A stretch of DNA of 32,720 nt from Nitrospira sp. (GTDB lineage Bacteria; Nitrospirota; Nitrospiria; Nitrospirales; Nitrospiraceae). How positions within the stretch are numbered: the stretch's first letter is position 1; each line of letters begins with the position of its first letter. Shown piece by piece: positions 25,936 to 32,720 of this stretch. The translations under genes were made by a program, and so were the position numbers. The stretch lies in assembly GCA_029865485.1 (NCBI GenBank), contig JAOUGT010000013.1:1-32720 (forward strand), read 5' to 3'. The notes below the pieces were generated by a model. It did not search any database. It was given only the letters and a program-made list of their open reading frames with translations, and had not been told where the DNA came from.

Positions 25936-26058
25936 TCAACAAGGGCACTGAATACCAGCAAACCAATAGAAGAACCATAGTCCGACAGCACAAGTAATGT
26001 AAAAAATCATCTTCCCGACTTTTACCTTAAGCTCGCTATCAGGGGTAGCTGTTGCCAT
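25936..26058 (-). CDS. Single-helix membrane microprotein with C-terminal CPC, 40 aa
   Basis: Tiny gene whose product begins MATATPDSELKVKVG, followed by one TM helix (about 17-34, with aromatic LWFFYWF) and ending GIQCPC. The lysines before the helix predict the N-terminus inside, placing the terminal Cys-Pro-Cys on the periplasmic side, where it might bind copper or heme or form a disulfide. GGAG lies 10 bases before the ATG at 26058. It appears to be the first gene of the oxidase operon (40 aa, 43 aa, bd-like subunit, cytochromes). Function is inferred only from position and topology. Confidence 0.65.
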   Translation of the reverse strand: MATATPDSELKVKVGKMIFYITCAVGLWFFYWFAGIQCPC

Positions 26059-26120
26059 CGTCGTTTCACTCCAGATCAGGATAGTTATTAAGGGATAAAA
26101 TTCAGAATTACCGCATTTTC

Positions 26121-26149
26121 TTGACAGGCATCCGGCCCTGTGCTATCAA
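26121..26149 (+). promoter_or_regulatory. Sigma-70-type promoter, plus strand
   Basis: A perfect -35 TTGACA (26121-26126) is separated by 17 bases from a -10-like TATCAA (26144-26149). It points at the 34-codon frame that starts at 26187. It lies in the 187-base gap between the SUMF1-like gene and the first microprotein gene. A comparable minus-strand promoter for the oxidase operon is not evident by eye. Confidence 0.5.
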
Positions 26150-26186
26150 AATTTCTCCACTTTTAACACGAATTGGAGAGAAAATT

Positions 26187-26291
26187 GTGTCGAAAAACTC
26201 AAAAGTGTTTGACATTATAGTTTTGGCTGGAATGGTTGTCAATATCATTTTGGCCGTGTTTTTGATCCTCTACTACTTTGATTTCCTGTGA
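26187..26291 (+). CDS. Possible single-helix membrane peptide, 34 aa (GTG start)
   Basis: Frame of 34 codons starting with GTG, preceded by GGAGAG at 7 bases and by the TTGACA promoter. The product has a short basic N-terminus (SKNSK) and one long hydrophobic helix ending LILYYFDFL, so it looks like a membrane microprotein oriented N-in. It runs opposite to the flanking operons, and its last 47 bases overlap the 3' end of the SUMF1-like gene in antisense. Either the peptide is real and the SUMF1 tail is tolerant, or it is chance. Promoter, ribosome site and a helix-only product together make it worth keeping. Confidence 0.42.
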   Translation: MSKNSKVFDIIVLAGMVVNIILAVFLILYYFDFL

Positions 26292-27192
26292 GTTCTTCCG
26301 GTTTTTTCTTCTCTTCTCCTACCGCATCAACGGTCGAACTTGCACAGCGAAATCCGATCGTTTCATCTCGGAAATCCGGCATCATTTTACTTCGGCTGGT
26401 AATCCGAACATCTCCTCCGCTCGTGGTATACCCACCGCCACGAAGGACACGATAGGTTCCGTACTCGGGACTCGGTGGATTCTGCTCCGGTGAGCTCTTA
26501 TAGTAAGTCTCATCATACCAATCAGCCACCCACTCCATGACATTGCCCGCACCATCCATCACTCCATAAGGACTCTTGTCACTCTGAAATGTGCCGACAC
26601 GTGCCGACGCTTCATGACCATCGTGTACCCGAGCCCAATTCGCCCCATCGGGTTGCTCACTATCCCCCCATGGCCAGAGCCGTCCGTCCGTACCGCGCAT
26701 GGCCTTTTCCCATTCGGCTTCAGTAGGAAGCCGCTTGCTTTTCCAACGACAGTATCCATCGGCGTCCTCCCAGGACACATAGACGATGGGCTGATTAATA
26801 CCACGCACCTTGGCCCCACTCTTGGCATAGCGCGAAGGCAGTCCTGGTTTTCGATGCCCCGTAGCCAGAACAAACTGCTGATACTGGTAGTTCGTCACCT
26901 CGTACCGATCAATCGCGAACGCATCCAGATAGATGGTTCGTTGCGGACGCTCATCGAACCCCCCACCCTCAGTTCCTCGAACAAACGGCCCCGCTGGAAT
27001 CGTGACCATCTCACTCGAAAGAGGTTCTTCTCCGGGAGCACTCTCAGCCATCGACACCACTTCGACAGTGGCATCAGACATGGACTTTTCATACGGCGTA
27101 ACCGTCGTCCCTCGCATGATGGCTACGATAGGCATAGCGGCGCACGCCAACACCACAAATAAGAAGACAAGTTTAAATTTTGAATCGAGCAT
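26245..27192 (-). CDS. Membrane-anchored SUMF1/FGE-sulfatase-fold protein (non-catalytic), copy 1
   Basis: Protein of 315 residues: one N-terminal TM anchor (about 7-26), then a formylglycine-generating-enzyme-like fold (about 60-285) with MVTIPAGPFVRGT, DRYEVTNYQYQQF, KRLPTEAEWEKAMRG and GNVMEWVADWYDE. The Cys pair that makes true FGE catalytic is absent: the region before IGFRCA reads VRITSRSKMMPDF. It is therefore better seen as a structural or binding protein on the periplasmic side than a sulfatase activator; no sulfatase gene is nearby. The C-terminal tail (about 25 residues) is Lys/Glu-rich. It follows copy 2 by 13 bases and ends the operon of bd-like paralogue 2. Domain-level similarity to copy 2 indicates an old duplication. 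Confidence 0.88.
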   Translation of the reverse strand: MLDSKFKLVFLFVVLACAAMPIVAIMRGTTVTPYEKSMSDATVEVVSMAESAPGEEPLSSEMVTIPAGPFVRGTEGGGFDERPQRTIYLDAFAIDRYEVTNYQYQQFVLATGHRKPGLPSRYAKSGAKVRGINQPIVYVSWEDADGYCRWKSKRLPTEAEWEKAMRGTDGRLWPWGDSEQPDGANWARVHDGHEASARVGTFQSDKSPYGVMDGAGNVMEWVADWYDETYYKSSPEQNPPSPEYGTYRVLRGGGYTTSGGDVRITSRSKMMPDFRDETIGFRCASSTVDAVGEEKKKPEELTGNQSSRGSKTRPK

Positions 27193-27205
27193 GCCGGCCT
27201 ATCAC

Positions 27206-28117
27206 TCAATTCTCAGCTGAAGCTGGATCCAAATCACTCGCACAGCGGATACCGATCGTGACATCAGTACGCCAATGCTTAGCGGCAAACCGCTTGGACA
27301 ACCTTGCGTGATGCTCCGTCTCTCTCCAAGAGCCCCCTCGCACGACTTTCAGGTCCGCATTCTCCGGCCCTTTCGGGTCACGAAACGGAGATTTCTTGTA
27401 ATAACTCTCGTCGTAGGAATCCTCAACCCACTCTGCCACGTTCCCCGTCATGTCGTGAATGCCATAGGGGCTGCGACCAACCTCGAATGATCCGGGAGGA
27501 GCCAAATACTTATACCCATCCTCCGCACCATCGACATTGGCAGCATTGACGACAAACTTATCCCCCCATGGATACCGCCTCCTACTCTCACCCCGCCCGG
27601 CTTTCTCCCACTCCGCTTCCGTAGGCAGACGCTTCCCCGCCCATTTGCAGTAGGCAGCCGCTTCATCCCACGACACACTCATCGCCGCAAGCTCGGGTTT
27701 CAAGATTTTTGATTGATCATCATCAAACACCTCGATTCTCGGCATCCCTCGCTTCGTCATCTTGGCAAACCGCTGATATTCCTGCTGCGTAACCTCGTTC
27801 CGATCGATGTAGAACCCTTTCAAATAGACCTGGTGCTCAGGCGCCTCATCGGGATCACCATCATTACTTCCCATCGTAAAAGGCCCTTCCGGAACCTGCA
27901 CCATTTCCCGCCCTTCATCTCCGATCCTTGTCTTGTACATGGAGAAATCCTGAACAGGCAGACTGCTGGCCGCCGGTCGCACTTCCGATTTCACCGATGC
28001 CGCAAGCTGTTTCATCTGCTTGGCCTTATAGGATTCGTAGGCCAACAGACCGATCATGAGAAAGAACGATGCAAACACGAAAATGATGGAGCCAACTAGG
28101 ACACCCTTATTTTCCAC
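27206..28117 (-). CDS. Membrane-anchored SUMF1/FGE-sulfatase-fold protein (non-catalytic), copy 2
   Basis: Protein of about 303 residues with an N-terminal TM helix (GVLVGSIIFVFASFFLMIGL), a linker, and the SUMF1 fold with MVQVPEGPFTMGSNDGDPDE, DRNEVTQQEYQRF, GKRLPTEAEWEKAGRG and NVAEWVEDSYDE. As in copy 1 the catalytic cysteines are missing (SKRFAAKHWRTDVTIGIRCAS). The start is unsettled: GTG at 28117 has GAGG 5 bases upstream, and an in-frame TTG at 28135 has GGGAG 4 bases upstream. I report the GTG. It stands between the glycine-rich membrane protein and copy 1. Tandem SUMF1-fold anchors beside an oxidase suggest a shared periplasmic assembly or scaffold role, which is inference. Confidence 0.88.
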   Translation of the reverse strand: MENKGVLVGSIIFVFASFFLMIGLLAYESYKAKQMKQLAASVKSEVRPAASSLPVQDFSMYKTRIGDEGREMVQVPEGPFTMGSNDGDPDEAPEHQVYLKGFYIDRNEVTQQEYQRFAKMTKRGMPRIEVFDDDQSKILKPELAAMSVSWDEAAAYCKWAGKRLPTEAEWEKAGRGESRRRYPWGDKFVVNAANVDGAEDGYKYLAPPGSFEVGRSPYGIHDMTGNVAEWVEDSYDESYYKKSPFRDPKGPENADLKVVRGGSWRETEHHARLSKRFAAKHWRTDVTIGIRCASDLDPASAEN

Positions 28118-28147
28118 AAATACCTCGACAATCAACTCCCATGAATT

Positions 28148-28504
28148 CTATGACGACGACGTCCCAGCCTGTTCTGCCGCCGCTTTCTTCGCTGCGCGCA
28201 CATCGAGCAACATCGAAATCTGCACACCAAGAAATCCACCCATGGCCGCTCCTGCGCCAGCTCCGACCCAGATCCGATCAGCACCGGCCATCAACCAGGC
28301 CAGCAGACCACCGCTGACCGTGCCGACAAGAATACTCACGAGAAACCGGCGACCACCAAGAAAACCGATCACCACACCGAGCGCAAGCCCAACGAATATG
28401 GCGACCGGCATCAGCCCCCCGCCCATCGTCGTCCCGATCAGGGTCCCAACCGTCCCCATCACGACGATTCCGAGGACAATATCGACGACCTTACGACTCT
28501 CCAT
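28148..28504 (-). CDS. Small glycine-rich membrane protein, 118 aa
   Basis: Protein of 118 residues that is almost entirely hydrophobic, with about four helices rich in Gly zippers (GTLIGTTMGGG, GLALGVVIGFLGG, GAGAGAAMGGFLG), a short basic N-terminus and an Ala/Ser-rich C-terminal tail. No family is recognised with confidence. The ATG at 28504 has GAGGAA 8 bases upstream; a GTG lies immediately before it. It sits 30 bases after the DUF3047 gene and about 30 before SUMF1 copy 2, so it belongs to the same operon. A structural role in the membrane complex is possible but unproven. Confidence 0.75.
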   Translation of the reverse strand: MESRKVVDIVLGIVVMGTVGTLIGTTMGGGLMPVAIFVGLALGVVIGFLGGRRFLVSILVGTVSGGLLAWLMAGADRIWVGAGAGAAMGGFLGVQISMLLDVRAAKKAAAEQAGTSSS

Positions 28505-28534
28505 CACACAGATTCCTCAGAGGCTGTCCATTCG

Positions 28535-29185
28535 TCACTTCCCTGGAAGGGCGACAAGCGGACCAAAATCGATCTCCACCCCAGGCGCAGCGATAATCGA
28601 GATGCCCCAGGCTTTTTCCGCCGGTTCATGCTTGTGAATCCGCTTAAAGTCCTCGTACACATTGACCCGTTCCTCAAACCACTGTCCGATCTCCTTCGTC
28701 CCAGACTGGACAACGATCTCCGACCCACTGAACATCCCGCCTTCGGTCAAAGTGCCCTCAGGTTTCGATTCACTCCACACATACTTCGTGAATACCGGGA
28801 TAAACAGGAGGTCTGTATCAAGGGATGCATAGACGGCAGCCATTGGTTCGTTTCCCGTCGCAGCCTTGGTCAGACGCCATCGCCACGTCAGAACCGGATA
28901 GGCCTTAGGATCCCAGTCAATTTTCTTCTTCTTGATCCGCTGTCCCGCATCTTTGGCCGACAAAAAACTGACCCCGTTCTCAAGCCCTACCTTATAGGCA
29001 TCGCGGCCCTTTGTTTGACTTCGCTGGTTCTCATGTTCCCAAAGGGAAGGAAACCCATCCGCCTCTTTTGCCTGAAAATCTTCCAGCACCAGCGTCGGCT
29101 CTCCCGTGATTGCAGGCGTCACCCCACACACGAGAACGATCAAGCCGAGCACGGCTGCCGCAGCCATCAACACCGTACGTATCAT
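28535..29185 (-). CDS. DUF3047-family periplasmic protein
   Basis: Secreted protein of 216 residues. A signal peptide (MIRTVLMAAAAVLGLIVLVCG) is followed by a beta-rich domain with the DUF3047 pattern: a strand opening LVLEDFQ, the WRWRLTKA core, an Asp-containing YASLDTDLLF, YVWSESKPEG, and the late VNVYEDFKRIH. The family's function is unknown. The ATG at 29185 is preferred because AAAGGG is 9 bases upstream, whereas the ATG at 29194 abuts the same site. It follows bd-like paralogue 2 by 15 bases, suggesting it helps assemble or associates with that membrane protein. Confidence 0.85.
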   Translation of the reverse strand: MIRTVLMAAAAVLGLIVLVCGVTPAITGEPTLVLEDFQAKEADGFPSLWEHENQRSQTKGRDAYKVGLENGVSFLSAKDAGQRIKKKKIDWDPKAYPVLTWRWRLTKAATGNEPMAAVYASLDTDLLFIPVFTKYVWSESKPEGTLTEGGMFSGSEIVVQSGTKEIGQWFEERVNVYEDFKRIHKHEPAEKAWGISIIAAPGVEIDFGPLVALPGK

Positions 29186-29200
29186 GCCATGCATCCCTTT

Positions 29201-31057
29201 CTATGTTTCTTGCGAGGGAACCGGAGTCAGTAACGGTGACTCCTTCTCGCTCACGTCCTCAACCATCACCGGCTGCTGGCCCCGCTCACACATCCAAAAC
29301 AGCGCGAGCACCGCTGCCCAGAATACCACCATATTGAGCGTCACCATCTTGGTCGCATATTGGAGATCCGGGGTAAAGGCCCAGGGAGAGACATCAGCCA
29401 TCAATTCACTGACGTGCCACGACAAGCGCCCCGAAGAACGGATGTACCCCATCAACCCCATCACCCAACTGAACGATGCCGCCAACCCAAAGAGTCCGAC
29501 CATACCGCGTAATGGAATCTTTCCCCACTGAATCGGCCCATGCACCACCGCACGCCTGAGCATCAACCGATTGATCACGACCCCGACCACAATCACCGTG
29601 AACGTGGTGAAGGCTTGCGGGGCGGAAAGACCGACACGAACTTTTGCAGGCAAATAGAATCCGTAGATGGACAACCAAATGATGTTGATAGCGCCAATCA
29701 CATAGACCATGGTGATCACAATATTTCCGATCTTGACCCACGAGATCGTCATGGTGCGGTTTGCCCGGCGGTAGTAGAGGAAGCTCAGCGCGGTCACGAG
29801 GATAAGGATATTGACCGCTCCGTTCTTGGCCGACATCACTCCATAGTTACCGATGACCGGATGTTGCGCGCCTCCCATCGCCTTGGCTTCACTGGCGGAT
29901 GTGAGCAGCGTGTGCGGCGTCAACCAAATGAAGAGCGCGAGCATCAACACACCCAATAGGAGTTGGTAATAGGGCTGATACCGCTCTCCGCCCTTGATCC
30001 GCGCCATGCTCTGCCACAGATAGTAGTTGATCCCCAAAAACAAGACACCGATCAAGAGGGCCTGCACCACAAAGAGCCAGGTGAGCAGTCCACCCATCAT
30101 CGTCACCCCCATGGTCTGACGAAACACGAAGACCGACTTCATCAGCCAATACCCGGCGAACGGCATGGGAATGAGGGCGCAGACCGTGACGAACAGGAAC
30201 ACATATCCGACCCAATCGAAATAGGCCCGCTCTTCATCGGTCTTGCTGGTAAAAAATCGGTAACAGGCATAGGCGAGCACGACCGCTCCACCGGACATCA
30301 TATCCGCCAGAAAACGATGGACATTCAAAGGATTCCAGAGTGCGGAGTGCAACAGATGCCAGACGTTCCCCAGAAACCGGCCCTGCGCATCCACCCCGGC
30401 CGGCGACATCATGAAGGCCGACCACGCATTCGCCATCATCAGCAACGCGGTCCCCACAATATTGGTCAGAATCCCGATCGCAGCGTGAATCCATTTCATG
30501 CCCCGGTCTGTCATCCGGTTCCAACCGTAGTAATAGATCACCAGCAGGAGAGCTTCTCCAAAAAATACGGCGGCATAGGCCGGCATGAATCCTTTGAATG
30601 TTCCGCCCATATACTTCATGAAACTCGGATAGAGCGTGATAAACATCGTCAACATCAGACTGCCGATCAGTGCCGTGACCGACATGGCCAAGACCGCCAC
30701 CTTCGCAAGATCCCTCGCCAGACCATCGTACCGAAGTGCCAGGGCGGGCTTTTTCGTGATCAGCCCCAAAAACTCGAGCAAGGCGCAAAACAGCGGCAAA
30801 GCGAGAACGAATCCTCCAAAATAGGTATGTTGCTGCGTCACAAACCACACGAGCAGCCGACTGTCCAGTGAGCCAACTTGAGGATAGACCGTTTCCTGAG
30901 GAGTGGGAGCTGCTGGCCCCTGCGGAATGCCTTCGGTTCCAAAATAGACATCGGTGGATGAGTTGGCAAAGCTCAAATCGAGACCATGCCCCGGCCAGCC
31001 AAGGGTGATCAAGACAAATGCGATGCATATCGCCACACGAAGCAGGGAAGCGTTCAT
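29201..31057 (-). CDS. Cytochrome bd-like oxidase subunit, paralogue 2
   Basis: Polytopic protein of about 618 residues, clearly homologous to paralogue 1 along its whole length, with a signal/anchor segment and about 14 TM helices. Shared landmarks include TQQHTYFGGF (His at the CydA heme position), FFGEALLLVIYYYGWNRM, NPLNVHRFLADM, LTPHTLLTS, AQHPVIGNYGVMSAKNG and MGLMGYIRSSGRLSWHVSEL. All corresponding His residues and the Glu of the GW block are kept, so heme binding is plausible. There is no CydB. The ATG at 31057 has GAGGAG 5 bases upstream and was chosen over 31075. Unlike paralogue 1 it has no cytochrome c neighbours; it sits with DUF3047, SUMF1-fold and PCP_red proteins, so it may play a different redox role. 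Confidence 0.87.
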   Translation of the reverse strand: MNASLLRVAICIAFVLITLGWPGHGLDLSFANSSTDVYFGTEGIPQGPAAPTPQETVYPQVGSLDSRLLVWFVTQQHTYFGGFVLALPLFCALLEFLGLITKKPALALRYDGLARDLAKVAVLAMSVTALIGSLMLTMFITLYPSFMKYMGGTFKGFMPAYAAVFFGEALLLVIYYYGWNRMTDRGMKWIHAAIGILTNIVGTALLMMANAWSAFMMSPAGVDAQGRFLGNVWHLLHSALWNPLNVHRFLADMMSGGAVVLAYACYRFFTSKTDEERAYFDWVGYVFLFVTVCALIPMPFAGYWLMKSVFVFRQTMGVTMMGGLLTWLFVVQALLIGVLFLGINYYLWQSMARIKGGERYQPYYQLLLGVLMLALFIWLTPHTLLTSASEAKAMGGAQHPVIGNYGVMSAKNGAVNILILVTALSFLYYRRANRTMTISWVKIGNIVITMVYVIGAINIIWLSIYGFYLPAKVRVGLSAPQAFTTFTVIVVGVVINRLMLRRAVVHGPIQWGKIPLRGMVGLFGLAASFSWVMGLMGYIRSSGRLSWHVSELMADVSPWAFTPDLQYATKMVTLNMVVFWAAVLALFWMCERGQQPVMVEDVSEKESPLLTPVPSQET

Positions 31058-31079
31058 CCTGACTCCTCGGCCCATAGAT

Positions 31080-32195
31080 CTACCCCTTCATACCGGTCTT
31101 ACCGAGTACCAACTCGCCAGTGGTATCAGTGGAACCAACCGTTTTACCAAGAATCCCCATCACAAACGGGCACCGTAACATTCCACTCGACAGTTGAGGC
31201 GCCTGTTCATTTTCAATATGACGGCGATCACCCAGATAATAGCCATATAGAGCCATGAGGGCTGTCACGACTGCGCCCATTACAGCGGCCGAACCCACCG
31301 TGATCGTGGATTGCTTGATGACAAACAACAGTAATCCCATTGCGACCAGGTAATAGGTCGAGGCAAAGGCCATCCCAGGCCACCACCAATATTTGACCAG
31401 CTCACCCGGTGCGGTCCGGCGAAGCGTCTGCACCCATGACGTGGAGGGATAGAGCCCACCAAAATACGCGCAGAGCGTCACCCCTCCACCGAGCACGGTC
31501 ACGGCGAACAACTGGGCCAACGCCGCCCCCTGAATATCCGCGATGAGCATCCCAGGAAGGGCTGCCAGCACACCCAGACCAAGTCCGGCAAGAACCCACG
31601 GCCCCAGCTGCCCCGTCTTGTACTGCAGCAACATCCGAAGTGGTGCTCCATCAGGGAAGGTGAGAAATGGCCGCCCCATCTGCGAGAGGCGGCGCACATG
31701 CCCAATTTCAAATGCATCACGTGCGACGGACGTACAGGAGATGATGATCGCCATCATCGCCGGTCCATCGGGATGCTGAAGATAGCTATAGTTCATGATC
31801 CACAGCAGCGTCAGCACCAATAAAGAGAGCTGTATGCCATAGACGGCACCGATCCATCCGACGAGCCAGCTGAGCAACCGGGCGCCGTCGTGGCGGACAA
31901 TCTCCGACCAGGGTGCAGCACGCCCAACCCGATAGGCCAAGACCGCCGTGACCATGGCGACCAACGCACTCACCGCCAAGAGCACCAGAGGCTCACCGAT
32001 CGGAACAAGATGTTTGGCAAGGCGATAGATCCCGAAAGCGATCAGGCCCGGAACAAACATCACGATTCGTTTTTTCTTGCGCACGGCCTCTTCCGTCACT
32101 GCCAAACTTAAACTTGGAAGCACCCGCAACGCCATTCGATGTAACATGATTAACTCGTCAGGTGTAAACCCTGAGGGGTGAGGCGAGAAATACAA
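31080..32195 (-). CDS. Polytopic membrane protein of unknown function
   Basis: Protein of 371 residues with about eight TM helices and no recognised family motif. A cytoplasmic-looking loop in the middle (SCTSVARDAFEIGHVRRLSQMGRPFLTFPDG) and an ordered C-terminal tail stand out. The start is TTG at 32195, backed by a strong AAGGAG 5 bases upstream; the first internal ATG (32147) has a poorer site. The gene ends 22 bases before bd-like paralogue 2, so the two are almost certainly co-transcribed and perhaps partners. The helix pattern does not resemble CydB clearly enough to claim it. Confidence 0.78.
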   Translation of the reverse strand: MYFSPHPSGFTPDELIMLHRMALRVLPSLSLAVTEEAVRKKKRIVMFVPGLIAFGIYRLAKHLVPIGEPLVLLAVSALVAMVTAVLAYRVGRAAPWSEIVRHDGARLLSWLVGWIGAVYGIQLSLLVLTLLWIMNYSYLQHPDGPAMMAIIISCTSVARDAFEIGHVRRLSQMGRPFLTFPDGAPLRMLLQYKTGQLGPWVLAGLGLGVLAALPGMLIADIQGAALAQLFAVTVLGGGVTLCAYFGGLYPSTSWVQTLRRTAPGELVKYWWWPGMAFASTYYLVAMGLLLFVIKQSTITVGSAAVMGAVVTALMALYGYYLGDRRHIENEQAPQLSSGMLRCPFVMGILGKTVGSTDTTGELVLGKTGMKG

Positions 32196-32219
32196 TTGTT
32201 CTCCTTACACTTCACCCCT
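32174..32219 (-). promoter_or_regulatory. Stem enclosing the ribosome site of the 371-aa gene
   Basis: AGGGGTGA (32174-32181) and TCACCCCT (32212-32219) form an 8-bp stem whose loop contains the AAGGAG ribosome site and the TTG start. On the mRNA this would present the start in a loop. It may also act as a weak intercistronic structure after the PCP_red gene. Confidence 0.35.
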
Positions 32220-32225
32220 AACCCC

Positions 32226-32720
32226 TTACGTTTTTGGAGCACCCATTCCAAAATACTTCGCCTTCACTTCTTCCATCAGGGCAACGGTGATTCGCGGCAG
32301 CCCTCGATCAGCTGCCGTCCGCTCGAGCTCGATCCGAGCCATGGCACGAACCGGGGCCGGCACCCGATCTAATCGTCGCTCGGCCTCAGGATCCCATTCA
32401 ATTTGGTCCCCTCCCCGCGGCTGAAGCAACAGCTCGTAGGTGATGACACGAATGTTCCGTTGACGAGCCTCCTGCTCCACCTCTTCCCTGACGAGCGTCG
32501 CAAGATACGGCGGCATCCGGTCTCGTCGGTGCAAGGCCTCGTCGGTCCACATCAACCGATCAACCAACTGGTTCGGCTGTCCTCCAGGCACATCGACGCC
32601 AACCTTGAGGCCGCACCCTCGACACTCCGAACGGATGAACCACTGGAGGACGCCGTCATCATACGCGCGTTCCTCAATCCCCTCCGTATGCATCCAGCGG
32701 CCACAACCACAGGTCAACAT
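32226..32720 (-). CDS. Tandem PCP_red-domain protein with CxC/CxxC motif
   Basis: Protein of 164 residues whose ATG coincides with the last bases of the window, so the start may be real or the gene may extend beyond. The N-terminus has Cys4-x-Cys6 and Cys33-x2-Cys36, a plausible zinc or Fe-S site. Two repeats follow (about 58-98 and 109-157) with the pattern W-x-x-E-A-x-x-R...R-x-P...E...A-x-x-x...I-T, matching the 'proto-chlorophyllide reductase 57 kDa subunit' (PCP_red) helical domain. The second copy (EWDPEAERRLDRVPAPVRAMAR) is the better one. This domain occurs at the end of ChlB and in assorted redox gene clusters; its function in non-phototrophs is unknown. It is the first visible gene of the paralogue 2 operon. 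Confidence 0.75.
   Translation of the reverse strand: MLTCGCGRWMHTEGIEERAYDDGVLQWFIRSECRGCGLKVGVDVPGGQPNQLVDRLMWTDEALHRRDRMPPYLATLVREEVEQEARQRNIRVITYELLLQPRGGDQIEWDPEAERRLDRVPAPVRAMARIELERTAADRGLPRITVALMEEVKAKYFGMGAPKT

Noticed and set aside
26245-28117. SUMF1-fold genes as sulfatase-activating formylglycine-generating enzymes
   Set aside because: Catalytic cysteine pair missing in both and no sulfatase nearby.
29963-30871. 302-codon plus-strand frame inside bd-like paralogue 2
   Set aside because: Antisense to a highly conserved membrane protein; His/Gln/Arg-rich composition typical of a mirrored hydrophobic gene.
1-32720. tRNA or rRNA genes, CRISPR arrays, insertion sequences, prophage genes and sigma-54 promoters
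   Set aside because: None was seen on reading; no direct repeat array, transposase or integrase frame, and no TGGCAC-N5-TTGC match was noticed. A covariance-model or profile search was not possible.

Overview
The window looks like chromosome from a Nitrospira-type nitrite-oxidising bacterium (phylum Nitrospirota). The assignment is inferred from protein families, not from a database search. The markers are a two-gene 2-oxoacid:ferredoxin oxidoreductase (a reductive TCA cycle enzyme), two divergent 14-helix cytochrome bd-like proteins without a CydB partner, membrane-anchored c-type cytochromes, and a diheme cytochrome fused to an ethylbenzene-dehydrogenase/NxrC-like domain. MobA is also present and supplies the molybdenum cofactor used by nitrite oxidoreductase.

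Left part (1-6850): an IscA/HesB Fe-S carrier is followed by the alpha and beta subunits of the oxidoreductase and a long hairpin. Next come a small hypothetical gene, an aldo/keto reductase and a small secreted protein on the minus strand. About 700 bases without a convincing gene follow, then a membrane-anchored SGNH-hydrolase-like protein.

Middle (6850-19400), all on the minus strand: an overlapping sensor kinase and NtrC-type sigma-54 activator form a two-component system. A large imperfect palindrome lies just upstream of the kinase. A housekeeping run argS-tgt-yajC-secD-secF covers tRNA charging, tRNA modification and protein export. Upstream of it are an overlapping family-9 glycosyltransferase and mobA. 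A strong terminator separates these from the respiratory block.

Right part (19435-32720): two consecutive minus-strand gene groups, each built around one bd-like oxidase paralogue. The first-transcribed group holds a tandem PCP_red-domain protein, an unknown polytopic membrane protein, bd-like paralogue 2, a DUF3047 protein, a glycine-rich membrane protein and two membrane-anchored SUMF1-fold proteins without catalytic cysteines. The second group holds two unlisted single-helix microproteins (40 and 43 aa), bd-like paralogue 1, a four-helix diheme cytochrome, a five-helix monoheme cytochrome and the NxrC-like cytochrome. A third possible 34-aa membrane peptide lies on the plus strand behind a TTGACA promoter. 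The second group reads as a respiratory complex in which c-type cytochromes pass electrons to a bd-like subunit. The microproteins resemble the tiny accessory subunits of terminal oxidases. This is the most interesting part of the window.
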